DNA of 21,715 bases from a virus, in the IMG/VR virus record IMGVR_UViG_3300009154_000323, positions 1 to 21,715 of that record, one strand, 5' to 3'. The notes beneath the pieces are model-generated. The model was given only the letters and a program-made list of their open reading frames with translations, did not search any database and was not told where the DNA came from. This document shows positions 14,465 to 20,758 of the stretch, in pieces (positions within the stretch are counted from its first letter, which is position 1; each line of letters starts with the position of its first letter). Both the position numbers and the translations under genes were made by a program.

Positions 14465-14860
14465 ATGACAATTATAGATTCGTTTTTAGAAGTAGGTCTT
14501 ACTGACGACGAAAATTTTCTAAAAGTAAAAGAAACTCTTACTCGCATTGGCGTGGCATCGAGAAAAGAAAAAAGACTTTATCAATCATGCCATATTTTAC
14601 ATAAACGCGGAAAATATTACATTGTGCATTTTAAAGAGCTTTTTGTTTTAGATGGTAAAAATGCAGATTTCAGTCTTGACGATATCGCCAGAAGAAATAC
14701 TATTGCTGGACTTCTAGAGGAATGGGGTTTGTTTAATATCATTAACAAAGATCAATTTCAAGACCCAAAAGCCCCATTAAATCAGATTAAAATTTTATCA
14801 TACAAAGAAAAACCAGAATGGATTTTGGAATCAAAATATAGCGTAGGAAAGAAAAAATAA
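14465..14860 (+). CDS. regA: RegA translational repressor
   Basis: RegA binds the initiation regions of early mRNAs (in T4 including genes 44, 45 and regA) and represses them. The 131-residue product (T4 122) contains FLKVKETLTRIGVASRKEK and LYQSCHILHKRGKYYIVHFK, almost identical to T4 FLKVKETLTRMGIANNKDK and LYQSCHILQKKGLYYIVHFK, and a RRNTIAGLLEEWGL helix (T4 RRDSIAWLLEDWGL). The N-terminus is about 8 residues longer than in T4. GGAG lies 8 bases before the ATG. It closes the 45-44-62 block as in T4; the polymerase gene 43 that often follows is not in the window. Confidence 0.95.
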   Translation: MTIIDSFLEVGLTDDENFLKVKETLTRIGVASRKEKRLYQSCHILHKRGKYYIVHFKELFVLDGKNADFSLDDIARRNTIAGLLEEWGLFNIINKDQFQDPKAPLNQIKILSYKEKPEWILESKYSVGKKK

Positions 14861-14862
14861 AC

Positions 14863-15201
14863 ATGCTCAACTGGCTGAAGCCAAAAAAACCAATTATCAT
14901 GAGAGAAAGAGAGCTTCAGCAAGTTGTTGATATTTTGTTCCCTCCGCTAGAAACACAATCAGATCATGAAGGTAATGTTTTTCAAATTGATTATTCTGCT
15001 GATACTAATTTGGATGCCGCTCTTTTAGATTTAATGGACGGCAACAATGATGAAGTGACTCAGAAAACAATACGCAAAGTTATTGAACGCCTAAACAAAG
15101 TTAGGCGCGTTCTCCAAGCCTACAGTCAGCTTGATGAACGCGCCAAATATTTGATTGTCGATGATTTTGAAGATAAGGAAATTAAACCAGTTGAGGATTA
15201 G
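14863..15201 (+). CDS. Hypothetical protein after regA (112 aa)
   Basis: I do not recognise the family. It begins two bases after the regA stop and is probably co-translated with it. The product has a short basic N-terminus (LNWLKPKKP), a helical middle (ERELQQVVDILFPPL), an acidic stretch with QIDYSADTNLDAALLDLMDG and a C-terminal helix with Arg/Lys (KTIRKVIERLNKVRRVLQA) followed by an acidic tail. No membrane or catalytic motif is seen. Its end overlaps the convergent deaminase gene by four bases. Confidence 0.7.
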   Translation: MLNWLKPKKPIIMRERELQQVVDILFPPLETQSDHEGNVFQIDYSADTNLDAALLDLMDGNNDEVTQKTIRKVIERLNKVRRVLQAYSQLDERAKYLIVDDFEDKEIKPVED

Positions 15202-15599
15202 AGTTTAGAATATCCACCCTCATCATTGCTATAAATGACATTCTTGATGCCGAAAGTTGAAATAGCCTTTTGGCAACCAGAACAAGGCTTCGACAGCCCC
15301 CAGCAATCTTTCTTGCTGATTTTTTTGATGCGACAAATATAAAGAGTGCTCTTCTTCAAATCATCAACATCAACATCAACATAACGCAAAGCATTCTTGA
15401 TAGCATCCGTCTCTGCATGGAGATAGATGCTATCGCTGTTTTTACTGAATTTTTGTTGGAAAGGGTGGCTCTTCAGTCGATTAAGGCCGAAAGATATCAC
15501 CCGATTTTTATATACCACACAGGCAGCCATACGAGTCCCGGTAACGCCTTCCGAACCAATTGCCAGCTTGGTAATTAGACTCATAAAATGGTCGTGCAT
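15198..15599 (-). CDS. Cytidine/deoxycytidylate deaminase-like protein
   Basis: The 133-residue product carries the zinc-binding deaminase set: H61-A-E63 (LHAETDAI) and P105-C106-S-G-C109 (KPCSGCQKAI), the same order and spacing as in dCMP/cytidine deaminases. GTRMAACVVYKNRVISFGLN at 21-40 is the first beta hairpin. In T4-like phages such enzymes usually feed dUMP synthesis, but this one lacks an obvious allosteric zinc site and could act on another substrate. It is the last gene of a leftward group and converges with the regA operon. The ATG at 15599 follows AGGA at some distance; an internal ATG at 15584 is possible. Confidence 0.8.
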   Translation of the reverse strand: MHDHFMSLITKLAIGSEGVTGTRMAACVVYKNRVISFGLNRLKSHPFQQKFSKNSDSIYLHAETDAIKNALRYVDVDVDDLKKSTLYICRIKKISKKDCWGLSKPCSGCQKAISTFGIKNVIYSNDEGGYSKL

Positions 15600-15614
15600 A
15601 TTAATTGTTAAATC

Positions 15615-15914
15615 CTATTGCGAGAAATAATACCAATCTCGGTCGTCCATACTCAGGTAGTCCAACTCCGTGTGACCTAGGCGATCAACACCAGCACCGG
15701 GACCAACGTACTCGCCGTTGATATCGAACGCGCTGTACCCGTATCTGTCAAATCCCTCGTCATCATAGTTGTCGAAATGAATCCTTTGGTCATACACATC
15801 GATAGTATGATCATAAGGTTCTGGGATTTTTCCGTAGCATGTGTATTTGTACTCGTAGTTGTCATCACGAGCATGCGGGGTGCGGGGAGAATATTTTCCA
15901 CGGCTCATTTTCAT
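15615..15914 (-). CDS. Hypothetical Tyr/Asp-rich protein (99 aa)
   Basis: I do not recognise the family. The product is rich in Tyr, Asp and Gly (DDNYEYKYTCYGK; DNYDDEGFDRYGYSAFDING; MDDRDWYYF) and strongly acidic after a basic first 15 residues. The start overlaps the preceding stop (TAATG) and AAAGGA lies just upstream, so coupling is likely; the second ATG two codons further is equally well placed. Nothing indicates a membrane or catalytic site. Confidence 0.7.
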   Translation of the reverse strand: MKMSRGKYSPRTPHARDDNYEYKYTCYGKIPEPYDHTIDVYDQRIHFDNYDDEGFDRYGYSAFDINGEYVGPGAGVDRLGHTELDYLSMDDRDWYYFSQ

Positions 15915-16075
15915 TATTCCTTTGGGACTATGGTAAACTTAGGCTTATTGACCACTGGCTGCGCCACAATAGCACCACGATTGATTTCATCAACCTGTGC
16001 CATATGCTGGCATGCCAAATCATAGCCAAACCGCAAAATCGCCTCTACAAAACTAACACGAACAACATCAGTCAT
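15914..16075 (-). CDS. Small hypothetical protein (53 aa)
   Basis: The start chosen is the ATG at 16075, preceded by AAGGA; the same frame extends upstream to 16213 but that part is antisense to the neighbour and lacks a ribosome site. The 53-residue product starts MTDVVRVSFVEAILRFGYDL, a probable amphipathic helix, followed by an extended C-terminus ending KFTIVPKE. It couples to the next leftward gene through TAATG. Function unknown. Confidence 0.65.
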   Translation of the reverse strand: MTDVVRVSFVEAILRFGYDLACQHMAQVDEINRGAIVAQPVVNKPKFTIVPKE

Positions 16076-16217
16076 TATAAGAATCCTTCTTCTTGCGGTT
16101 ATACACCTTCTTGCTCTTAACCGTGCGCTGACGAAAAACCATATTGGCCAATTCCTTGGCAACCGGATTGCGATGCGTAATATCGCTCGGGTCAATCTTG
16201 ATAGTGATGGCACGCAT
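16068..16217 (-). CDS. ArfA-like small basic protein (49 aa)
   Basis: ArfA rescues ribosomes stalled on mRNAs lacking a stop codon by recruiting release factor RF2; its conserved part reads roughly N-A-x-x-L ... LFRQRVEKNKKGKGSYMRK. This product reads HRNPVAKELANMVFRQRTVK followed by SKKVYNRKKK, sharing the FRQR core, the KxKK stretch and the Y-x-RK end. The start at 16217 has AAGGAG 7 bases upstream. The likeness rests on a short basic motif, so the assignment is tentative; a simple nucleic-acid-binding peptide is the alternative. It is first in the leftward early group, right after the promoter at 16240-16268. Confidence 0.5.
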   Translation of the reverse strand: MRAITIKIDPSDITHRNPVAKELANMVFRQRTVKSKKVYNRKKKDSYND

Positions 16218-16239
16218 GTCCTGTCTCCTTGTTGAAGAG

Positions 16240-16268
16240 ACTATATAGGCAGCTACTCCCCAGGTCAA
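16240..16268 (-). promoter_or_regulatory. Early sigma70-like promoter, minus strand
   Basis: On the minus strand TTGACC (16268-16263) is followed after 17 bases by TATAGT (16245-16240). It lies 23 bases before the ArfA-like gene and is back to back with the plus-strand promoter at 16302-16330. Confidence 0.7.
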
Positions 16269-16301
16269 CGATAAAAAATATAAAAATTAGAAAAAAAGTT
16301 G

Positions 16302-16330
16302 TTGACCTATGTTCCCTAATTCGCTATATT
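16302..16330 (+). promoter_or_regulatory. Early sigma70-like promoter
   Basis: TTGACC (16302-16307), 17-base spacer, TATATT (16325-16330), preceded by an A-rich stretch ending AAAAGTTG and followed by GTTGTTATCAGGAACAGACA. The short CA repeat at 16347-16360 lies in the leader. Confidence 0.8.
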
Positions 16331-16374
16331 GTTGTTATCAGGAACAGACACACACACACAGAGGTTTTTATAAC

Positions 16375-16707
16375 ATGGCTTACGTTTCTTCTTGGCTTGG
16401 TCACATGTTCACTCGCCTGGACGGTCCTGCTGCTGGTGAAGATGTTGATCTTATCATCGAATTTGATGGCGAATTTTATGATAATGGTGACTATCACAAC
16501 GAATTTAATGTCGTTGGCGTGACGTTTGATCTCCCTAAGTTTATTGTGCTGGATGATGAAACGATTGCCGATCTTGGTGGTCCTTTGACTGTAAATGAAC
16601 TTGCCATGATTGAGCGTTGGTTTGAAGAAAATATTCATCTGGCTGAAGAGAAGGTCAATTATGAATTTGATGATGAACTTGATAAGGAATATGATCGCGA
16701 CGATTAA
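16375..16707 (+). CDS. Acidic hypothetical early protein (110 aa)
   Basis: The ATG at 16375 follows AGAGG and the promoter at 16302-16330; an in-frame ATG at 16309 would overlap the promoter itself. The product is strongly acidic, with DGEFYDNGDYHNEF and VLDDETIADLGGP and a C-terminus ending DDELDKEYDRDD. Such acidic small early phage proteins often bind host proteins or mimic DNA, but that is inference only. It is the first gene of the plus-strand early series. Confidence 0.75.
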   Translation: MAYVSSWLGHMFTRLDGPAAGEDVDLIIEFDGEFYDNGDYHNEFNVVGVTFDLPKFIVLDDETIADLGGPLTVNELAMIERWFEENIHLAEEKVNYEFDDELDKEYDRDD

Positions 16708-16731
16708 TTTTAGTTTTTTTGAAAAAAGTTC

Positions 16732-16760
16732 TTGACCACCACCACGAATATCGTTATATT
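16732..16760 (+). promoter_or_regulatory. Early sigma70-like promoter
   Basis: TTGACC (16732-16737), 17-base spacer, TATATT (16755-16760), preceded by GAAAAAAGTTC and followed by GTTTTCATCGAGACAGACAC. It shares both flanks with the promoter at 16302. Confidence 0.8.
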
Positions 16761-16796
16761 GTTTTCATCGAGACAGACACAAAGAGGACTTTGAAA

Positions 16797-17081
16797 ATGG
16801 CTTTCGTTATCGTGAACACCGCCACTCATTCCTGCATTCGCCACCCCAAGACTTGGAACGAAGTTTACCCCACCGAGCGTGGCGCTAAGATTTCGATGGC
16901 TTCTCTGAAGAAGATGGATCGATTTGATGGCGTTGATATGGTCGTCATGGATACCGTGACGTATCGTGATCAGGTTCCGATGATTAAGGTCATCAATATG
17001 ATGAGTGGCATTGAGATTGAAATTGCTGCTGACACTCCCGCTTGCTGTGATCTTTCTCGTGAAAGTTATTGGAGCATGTAA
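16797..17081 (+). CDS. Hypothetical early protein (94 aa)
   Basis: The ATG at 16797 is preceded by AGAGGA and lies 36 bases after the -10 box; the frame extends upstream to 16719 but through the promoter. The product begins MAFVIVNTATHSCIRHPKTW, has a basic middle (ERGAKISMASLKKMDRFDG) and a beta-rich half (VDMVVMDTVTYRDQVPMIKV) and ends with two adjacent Cys in TPACCDLSRES. I know no family. It is a single-gene unit with its own promoter. Confidence 0.75.
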   Translation: MAFVIVNTATHSCIRHPKTWNEVYPTERGAKISMASLKKMDRFDGVDMVVMDTVTYRDQVPMIKVINMMSGIEIEIAADTPACCDLSRESYWSM

Positions 17082-17088
17082 AAAGTTC

Positions 17089-17117
17089 TTGACGACAAAG
17101 CAGAAACCCAGTATATT
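17089..17117 (+). promoter_or_regulatory. Early sigma70-like promoter
   Basis: TTGACG (17089-17094), 17-base spacer, TATATT (17112-17117), with AAAAAGTTC upstream and CTTTTCATAGACAGAGGA downstream. It starts only 7 bases after the previous stop codon. Confidence 0.8.
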
Positions 17118-17142
17118 CTTTTCATAGACAGAGGAACAGAAA

Positions 17143-17352
17143 ATGACTGATACTCAGGCTTATATCGGTGCCCTGAAGTTTCATCTTGGCAATCTGATGC
17201 ACGGCTATAATGGCGGAATTGGCAATATTCCCATGAAGATTATTCGCCTGTATTATCAGATTGCTAAGGATCGGGCTGTCGCCTATATTGCTTCTGGTAA
17301 GCATCACGGTCCTGTGTATATGATTGTTCAGGGAGGCAACCGCCGTGCATAA
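17143..17352 (+). CDS. Hypothetical early protein (69 aa)
   Basis: The ATG at 17143 follows AGAGGA within the leader of the promoter at 17089. The 69-residue product has an N-terminal helix (YIGALKFHLGNLMHGYNGG), a second helix (MKIIRLYYQIAKDRAVAYI) and a Gly/His-rich end (GKHHGPVYMIVQGGNRRA). No family recognised. The last codons contain the ribosome site and start of the next tiny gene. Confidence 0.75.
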   Translation: MTDTQAYIGALKFHLGNLMHGYNGGIGNIPMKIIRLYYQIAKDRAVAYIASGKHHGPVYMIVQGGNRRA

Positions 17353-17431
17353 AGTTTTTAACATTCTGAGTGATATTTTCTCGGCCGTTATTTTAGCGGC
17401 ATTCATCTACACTCTTATCATGTTCACCTAA
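17345..17431 (+). CDS. 28-residue membrane microprotein, GTG start
   Basis: A GTG at 17345 stands 8 bases after a strong GGGAGG (17331-17336), and the frame runs 28 codons to TAA. The product begins MHKVFNIL and continues with an uncharged segment (IFSAVILAAFIYTLIMF) long enough to cross a membrane. It overlaps the preceding gene by 8 bases. The strong ribosome site and clean hydrophobic composition argue for a real gene; a spurious frame remains possible. Confidence 0.6.
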   Translation: MHKVFNILSDIFSAVILAAFIYTLIMFT

Positions 17432-17444
17432 AAAGGAAATTGTT

Positions 17445-17573
17445 ATGTTTGAAGTTGTTGTCCGTAAGAACGGCAAGTTTGTTAAGCGCGAAAAGTTTCG
17501 TAGTGAAGATGCCGCATGGGATTATGTTGCGGGTCTTGATGATATGTTTGATTGTGAAGTTAACGAACGATAA
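17445..17573 (+). CDS. Small hypothetical protein (42 aa)
   Basis: AAAAGGAAA precedes the ATG at 17445. The 42-residue product reads MFEVVVRKNGKFVKREKF and then an acidic helix (SEDAAWDYVAGLDDMFD); the first half looks like a small beta hairpin. It resembles short phage proteins of the type 'KNGKxVxxEKFxSxxAAxxY', whose function is unknown. It lies 13 bases after the membrane microprotein, in the same transcript. Confidence 0.7.
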   Translation: MFEVVVRKNGKFVKREKFRSEDAAWDYVAGLDDMFDCEVNER

Positions 17574-17580
17574 AAACCGT

Positions 17581-17609
17581 TTGACAGTCTTGCCGAATAG
17601 TCCTATAAT
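17581..17609 (+). promoter_or_regulatory. Consensus early sigma70 promoter
   Basis: TTGACA (17581-17586) and TATAAT (17604-17609) with a 17-base spacer, a perfect match to consensus. CCTCCCATAGACAAAGGA follows, again containing the CATAGACA element seen at 17089. Confidence 0.85.
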
Positions 17610-17635
17610 CCTCCCATAGACAAAGGATAAAGATC

Positions 17636-17689
17636 ATGGATGATTTGGAAAGAAACTTTGAAGAGTATATGAAGGCAATCAGCGGTTAA
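17636..17689 (+). CDS. 17-residue leader-like microprotein
   Basis: AAAGGA is placed 8 bases before an ATG that opens a 17-codon frame, MDDLERNFEEYMKAISG, ending in TAA. It is the first frame after the strongest promoter of the window and lies 20 bases before the next gene, so it may be a true tiny protein or a leader that sets translation of the KOW-like gene. Confidence 0.5.
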   Translation: MDDLERNFEEYMKAISG

Positions 17690-17709
17690 TTTTGAAAGGA
17701 ATTTTTAAT

Positions 17710-18108
17710 ATGTCCGAACTTAATAAGTTTAAGGTTGGTAATCGCGTCAAGGTCGTGTCTCGTCCTGAAGATGAATTTGCCGGTCTTATTGGAACCGTCA
17801 TTGGAATTACGTGTTTTTATGTAGTCAAGCTTGATGATCGTCATGATGATGGTATGCCTTTTGACGCAAATGAACTGGAACTTTTGGTTGAACCTAAGCC
17901 AGAACCAGAGGATGATATGAACAAGAAGATTTTTACGCAGCGCGAGCATCTTGAAAGTCTTATCAAGGCTACTGCGAATACCTATATGCAATCCACCGAT
18001 CCCGCACATTTTGTAGTTGCTGGAATGTTTGAGGCATGCTTGACTCGTTTTGATTTTCTTTATAGTGAGATTGATCGCCTCAATAAGAAGTTGAAAGAAA
18101 AGGTTTAA
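17710..18108 (+). CDS. KOW-like domain protein (132 aa)
   Basis: The ATG at 17710 has AAAGGA 9 bases upstream; a TTG at 17692 overlaps that site and is unlikely. Residues about 5-60 form an SH3-like/KOW-type barrel pattern (FKVGNRVKVVSRPEDEFAGL, IGTVIGI, YVVKLDD, ELELLVEP), as in proteins that bind RNA or transcription machinery. An acidic Pro-rich linker (EPKPEPEDD) leads to a helical C-terminus (REHLESLIKATANTYMQ, FLYSEIDRLNKKLKEKV). A role in transcription or translation control is possible but not shown. Confidence 0.7.
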   Translation: MSELNKFKVGNRVKVVSRPEDEFAGLIGTVIGITCFYVVKLDDRHDDGMPFDANELELLVEPKPEPEDDMNKKIFTQREHLESLIKATANTYMQSTDPAHFVVAGMFEACLTRFDFLYSEIDRLNKKLKEKV

Positions 18109-18118
18109 GCAATGGAGG

Positions 18119-18124
18119 TATAAT
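18119..18124 (+). promoter_or_regulatory. Isolated TATAAT box before the RNA ligase gene
   Basis: GGTATAATACTTTTATAGA (from 18117) repeats, with one difference, GGTATAATGCTTTTATAGA at the promoter 21570-21598. Here no -35 box stands at 17 bases; TTGAAA at 18091 is 22 bases away. It may be a weak, activator-dependent (middle-type) promoter. Confidence 0.4.
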
Positions 18125-18143
18125 ACTTTTATAGAACGAAAGA

Positions 18144-19325
18144 ATGATGACAATGACTCTCGGTTATAAGTTTCCGTTTATTTACAAATTCGACCAAATC
18201 AAACATATTTTTGAGGGTAATGAGAATTACATCATTGCCTATAAGGATGGCTACACGGTTATTAATTATGTGCGCGCTGGCAAGGATACGCATCCTATCG
18301 TTGAAAATGACGAGCATGCTATTCTGCGCGAGGCTCGTGGCCTGATTTTTGATTCTGTGACTGGCCGGGTTATTGCTCGTCGTTTTCATAAGTTTTTCAA
18401 TCTTGGTGAACGTGAAGATGTGATGGAGATTGATCTTTCCAAGCCACATGTTATTATGGATAAGCTTGATGGTTCCATGATTACTCCCGTTCCCATGCAG
18501 GATGGTAGCATTCGCTGGGGTACCAAGATGGGCGTCACTGATGTTGCTATGCAGGCAGAAGTGTTTGTGGCGAAGAATTCAAATTATGTTGAATTTGCAG
18601 CAAAGTGTATTGAACGAGAAATTACTCCCATCTTTGAATGGGTTTCTCGCCAGCAGCGTATTGTTGTCGATTACGAACAGGATAATCTAGTTCTGTTGGC
18701 TATTCGTGACAACTATACTGGTGAATATTTTTCGCGCCTTGAATTAGAATGCTTGTCTGGAGCTTGGAATATTCCTTTGGTGGGCGTCTATAATGACAAT
18801 TGGCGTAAGGATCAAGCAAGTCTGATTGAATTCGTCCGTGGCATGACTGGCATTGAAGGTTTCATCATTCAGTTTGAGGATGGTCATATGGTGAAGCTGA
18901 AGACGGATGAATACGTCTCTCTTCATCGCGCCAAGTCTCTATTGGATAATGAGCGTGATGTTGTTGGTCTTATTTTGAATGAAAAGGTGGATGACCTCTT
19001 GCCTTTGCTTCCTGTCAATGATAAAGTTCGACTTGAGAAGTTTGCTGAAGCCGTGTGGCATGACATTTTCATGTGTTACATGGAAGTCAATCGTCACCTG
19101 ATGGGGTATCAGAATGTCAGTATGACTCGCAAGGATTTTGCTCTCAATGAAGCGAGCAAAGTTAATCATATCATTCGCTCACTGATTTTTGCGAATTTTG
19201 ATAAATGTGCGATGACCAATGATGTGATCCAATACGTTCGTAAGCATCTTGGTTCTAAGTCTCAATTTGAAAAGTGTGACGAAATTTTCGTCACGGCAAA
19301 ATGGAAAGGTGTGAGCAATGACTAA
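18144..19325 (+). CDS. rnlA: T4 Rnl1-type RNA ligase
   Basis: T4 RNA ligase 1 joins 5'-phosphate and 3'-OH RNA ends, and repairs tRNA cut by host anticodon nucleases. The 393-residue product (T4 374) has the adenylylation motif I K107-L-D-G-S, FFNLGE ahead of it (T4 FFNLNE), motif III IFEWV at 163-167, VLLAIRDNYTGEYFS (T4 ILLNVRENETGEYIS), motif IV EGFIIQ at 238-243, and motif V VKLKTDEYVSLH (T4 FKIKSDWYVSLH). All catalytic residues are present. Three ATGs cluster at the start (18144, 18147, 18153); the first is taken. A kinase-like gene two genes downstream fits an RNA repair module. Confidence 0.93.
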   Translation: MMTMTLGYKFPFIYKFDQIKHIFEGNENYIIAYKDGYTVINYVRAGKDTHPIVENDEHAILREARGLIFDSVTGRVIARRFHKFFNLGEREDVMEIDLSKPHVIMDKLDGSMITPVPMQDGSIRWGTKMGVTDVAMQAEVFVAKNSNYVEFAAKCIEREITPIFEWVSRQQRIVVDYEQDNLVLLAIRDNYTGEYFSRLELECLSGAWNIPLVGVYNDNWRKDQASLIEFVRGMTGIEGFIIQFEDGHMVKLKTDEYVSLHRAKSLLDNERDVVGLILNEKVDDLLPLLPVNDKVRLEKFAEAVWHDIFMCYMEVNRHLMGYQNVSMTRKDFALNEASKVNHIIRSLIFANFDKCAMTNDVIQYVRKHLGSKSQFEKCDEIFVTAKWKGVSND

Positions 19326-19545
19326 AGAAGTTTTAGCGCATTTTAAACCAGACAGCCTTCCTGTTTTGGCATGCGCTAAGACATGGCCCAATATTTTAAT
19401 GTGTCATCGTGATGATAATAATGCCATTTATTTTGAAATGATGGTTGACGGTGAGCCATATATAGTATATCCTGCTTTTCAACAGGTAGTCAATTTTCAT
19501 CGAGAATTGGGAGAATGGATAAATGAATATGAAGCTAACACTTGA
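19318..19545 (+). CDS. Hypothetical protein (75 aa)
   Basis: It starts by overlapping the RNA ligase stop (ATGACTAA) and ends inside the alanine-repeat gene, so the three are probably co-translated. The product has two Cys near the middle (LACAKTWPNILMCHRDD), a beta segment (AIYFEMMVDGEPYIVYP) and a C-terminal helix. I do not recognise a family. Confidence 0.7.
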   Translation: MTKEVLAHFKPDSLPVLACAKTWPNILMCHRDDNNAIYFEMMVDGEPYIVYPAFQQVVNFHRELGEWINEYEANT

Positions 19546-20260
19546 TACTCCGGTAAAGTTTCTTTGTGACAATCTGGCTGCTCCTATTGGAGCAGGTAGC
19601 TGGATCGTTGGTGATTGGATGGTGCCAATTGATGGTGATTTGGTTCCTTGCCAGAATGGCTATCATTATACGACCATTGAACACTGGCAACAACATCTAT
19701 CTGATCGAATGTTTTTGATTACTCCTGGCGATGAAGTAATTGCTGACGACACCAAGTGGGTCTGCCGTACAGCGAAGCTGACTGCCGAAGTCACGAATTG
19801 GAACCAGCGCAATCTGTCTTTGTTCGCTGCTGACTGTGCCGAGCGCGTAGCGCATCATAACAGCGACCCACGAGTGATGGCAACAATCGTCGCTGTTCGT
19901 GACTTCTGGGCTGGTAAAATCAGTATGGAAGAGCTACGTGCTGCTGCTTATGCTGCTGATCATGCTGCTCATGCTGCTGCTTATGCTACTGCTCGTGCTG
20001 CTTATGCTGCTGCTCGTGCTGCTGATGCTGCTTATGCTGCTGCTCGTGCTGCTGCTAATGCTGCTTATGCTGCTTATGCTGCTGTTGGTGTTTATGCTGC
20101 TGCTTATGATGCTCGTGCTGCTGCTGCTTATGCTGCTTATGCTGCTGATGCTGCTGTTGGTGCTGCTGATGCTGCTGCTGCTTATGCTGCTGCTGCTCGT
20201 GCTGCTGAACGCGAATGGCAGAACGATCGTCTACTTCAATATCTGAACGGAGAAGTTTAA
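19523..20260 (+). CDS. Alanine-repeat protein with conserved N-terminal domain (245 aa)
   Basis: Residues 1-135 are a folded domain of a type seen in many phage and prophage proteins (GSWIVGDWMVPIDGDLVPCQ, NGYHYTT, NLSLFAADCAERVA, VRDFWAGKISMEELRAA); its function is not known to me. Residues about 139-231 are nearly all alanine with Tyr, Arg or Asp every third or fourth residue (AAYAAARAADAAYAAARAAA), which predicts one long amphipathic helix. The C-terminus EREWQNDRLLQYLNGEV closes the protein. A paralogue with almost the same start begins at 21627. GGGAG lies 9 bases before this ATG. Confidence 0.8.
   Translation: MNMKLTLDTPVKFLCDNLAAPIGAGSWIVGDWMVPIDGDLVPCQNGYHYTTIEHWQQHLSDRMFLITPGDEVIADDTKWVCRTAKLTAEVTNWNQRNLSLFAADCAERVAHHNSDPRVMATIVAVRDFWAGKISMEELRAAAYAADHAAHAAAYATARAAYAAARAADAAYAAARAAANAAYAAYAAVGVYAAAYDARAAAAYAAYAADAAVGAADAAAAYAAAARAAEREWQNDRLLQYLNGEV
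19940..20207 (+). repeat. GCTGCTNNN alanine-codon repeat tract
   Basis: About 270 bases consist of GCT codons interrupted by TAT, CGT, GAT or CAT in imperfect 6-9 base units. It is coding in frame with the gene at 19523 and uses almost only GCT for Ala, so slippage and copy-number change are likely. Confidence 0.9.
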
Positions 20261-20748
20261 TGAACGACTATAATCCTGTTTATATTATGATGGTCGGCGT
20301 TCCCGCCTCTGGCAAGTCCACATTCATCAAGGAATATTTTGGTGACAATGCCTATGTGGATTATCAATATTATTCCTCTGATCATGAAGTCGAAAAATTG
20401 GCCAAGGTGATGGGCAAGACCTATAATGAAGTGTTTTTTGATCATATCGTCGCCGCCACTGATCTTTCTTTGTCTGATCTTAGGGATGCGATTGCACATA
20501 ATGTTAGTGTGATTGACGACCACACCAATACCAGCGCGAAAAAGCGTAAGGCGAAGTTGGGTAATCTGCCCGATAATTATACCAAGATTGCTTTTGTTTT
20601 TAGTATTCCTGAATACGATGAGTGGCAACGTAGGCTTGATAATCGCCCCGGAAAAACCATTCCCAAGAACGTGCTCGAGAACATGGCTACGAATTTCACC
20701 AATCCATCGTATGATGAGGGATTCGATATTATCTGCCATATTCAGTGA
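20260..20748 (+). CDS. Polynucleotide-kinase-like P-loop protein (kinase domain only)
   Basis: The ATG at 20260 overlaps the preceding stop (TAATG). Walker A GVPASGKST is at residues 13-21. DDHTNTSAKKRKAKLGNL resembles T4 PseT DTNLNPERR, and RRLDNRPGKTIPKNVLENMA resembles the T4 lid/helix [20 protein letters not shown]. The product is 162 residues, about the size of the T4 Pnkp kinase domain (T4 PseT is 301); the C-terminal 3'-phosphatase domain (DxDxT) is absent. It probably phosphorylates 5'-OH RNA or DNA ends and works with the RNA ligase at 18144. A related AAA_33 kinase with another substrate is the alternative. Confidence 0.8.
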   Translation: MNDYNPVYIMMVGVPASGKSTFIKEYFGDNAYVDYQYYSSDHEVEKLAKVMGKTYNEVFFDHIVAATDLSLSDLRDAIAHNVSVIDDHTNTSAKKRKAKLGNLPDNYTKIAFVFSIPEYDEWQRRLDNRPGKTIPKNVLENMATNFTNPSYDEGFDIICHIQ

Positions 20749-20758
20749 AAGAAATAAA

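Noticed and set aside
15270-15630. Plus-strand frames opposite the deaminase gene
   Set aside because: They are antisense shadows; the minus-strand frame carries the full HAE/PCxxC deaminase set.
19940-20207. Repeat tract as a CRISPR-like or noncoding array
   Set aside because: The units are 6-9 bases, imperfect and in frame within a gene; there are no spacers.
19899-20246. Long frame encoding almost only Leu and Met across the alanine tract
   Set aside because: It is the shifted reading of the GCT repeat; the alanine frame has a folded domain, a ribosome site and a paralogue.
20513-20758. N-terminal extension of the gene at 20759 through the kinase gene
   Set aside because: It reads the kinase gene in another frame and has no ribosome site; the ATG at 20759 follows the kinase stop directly.
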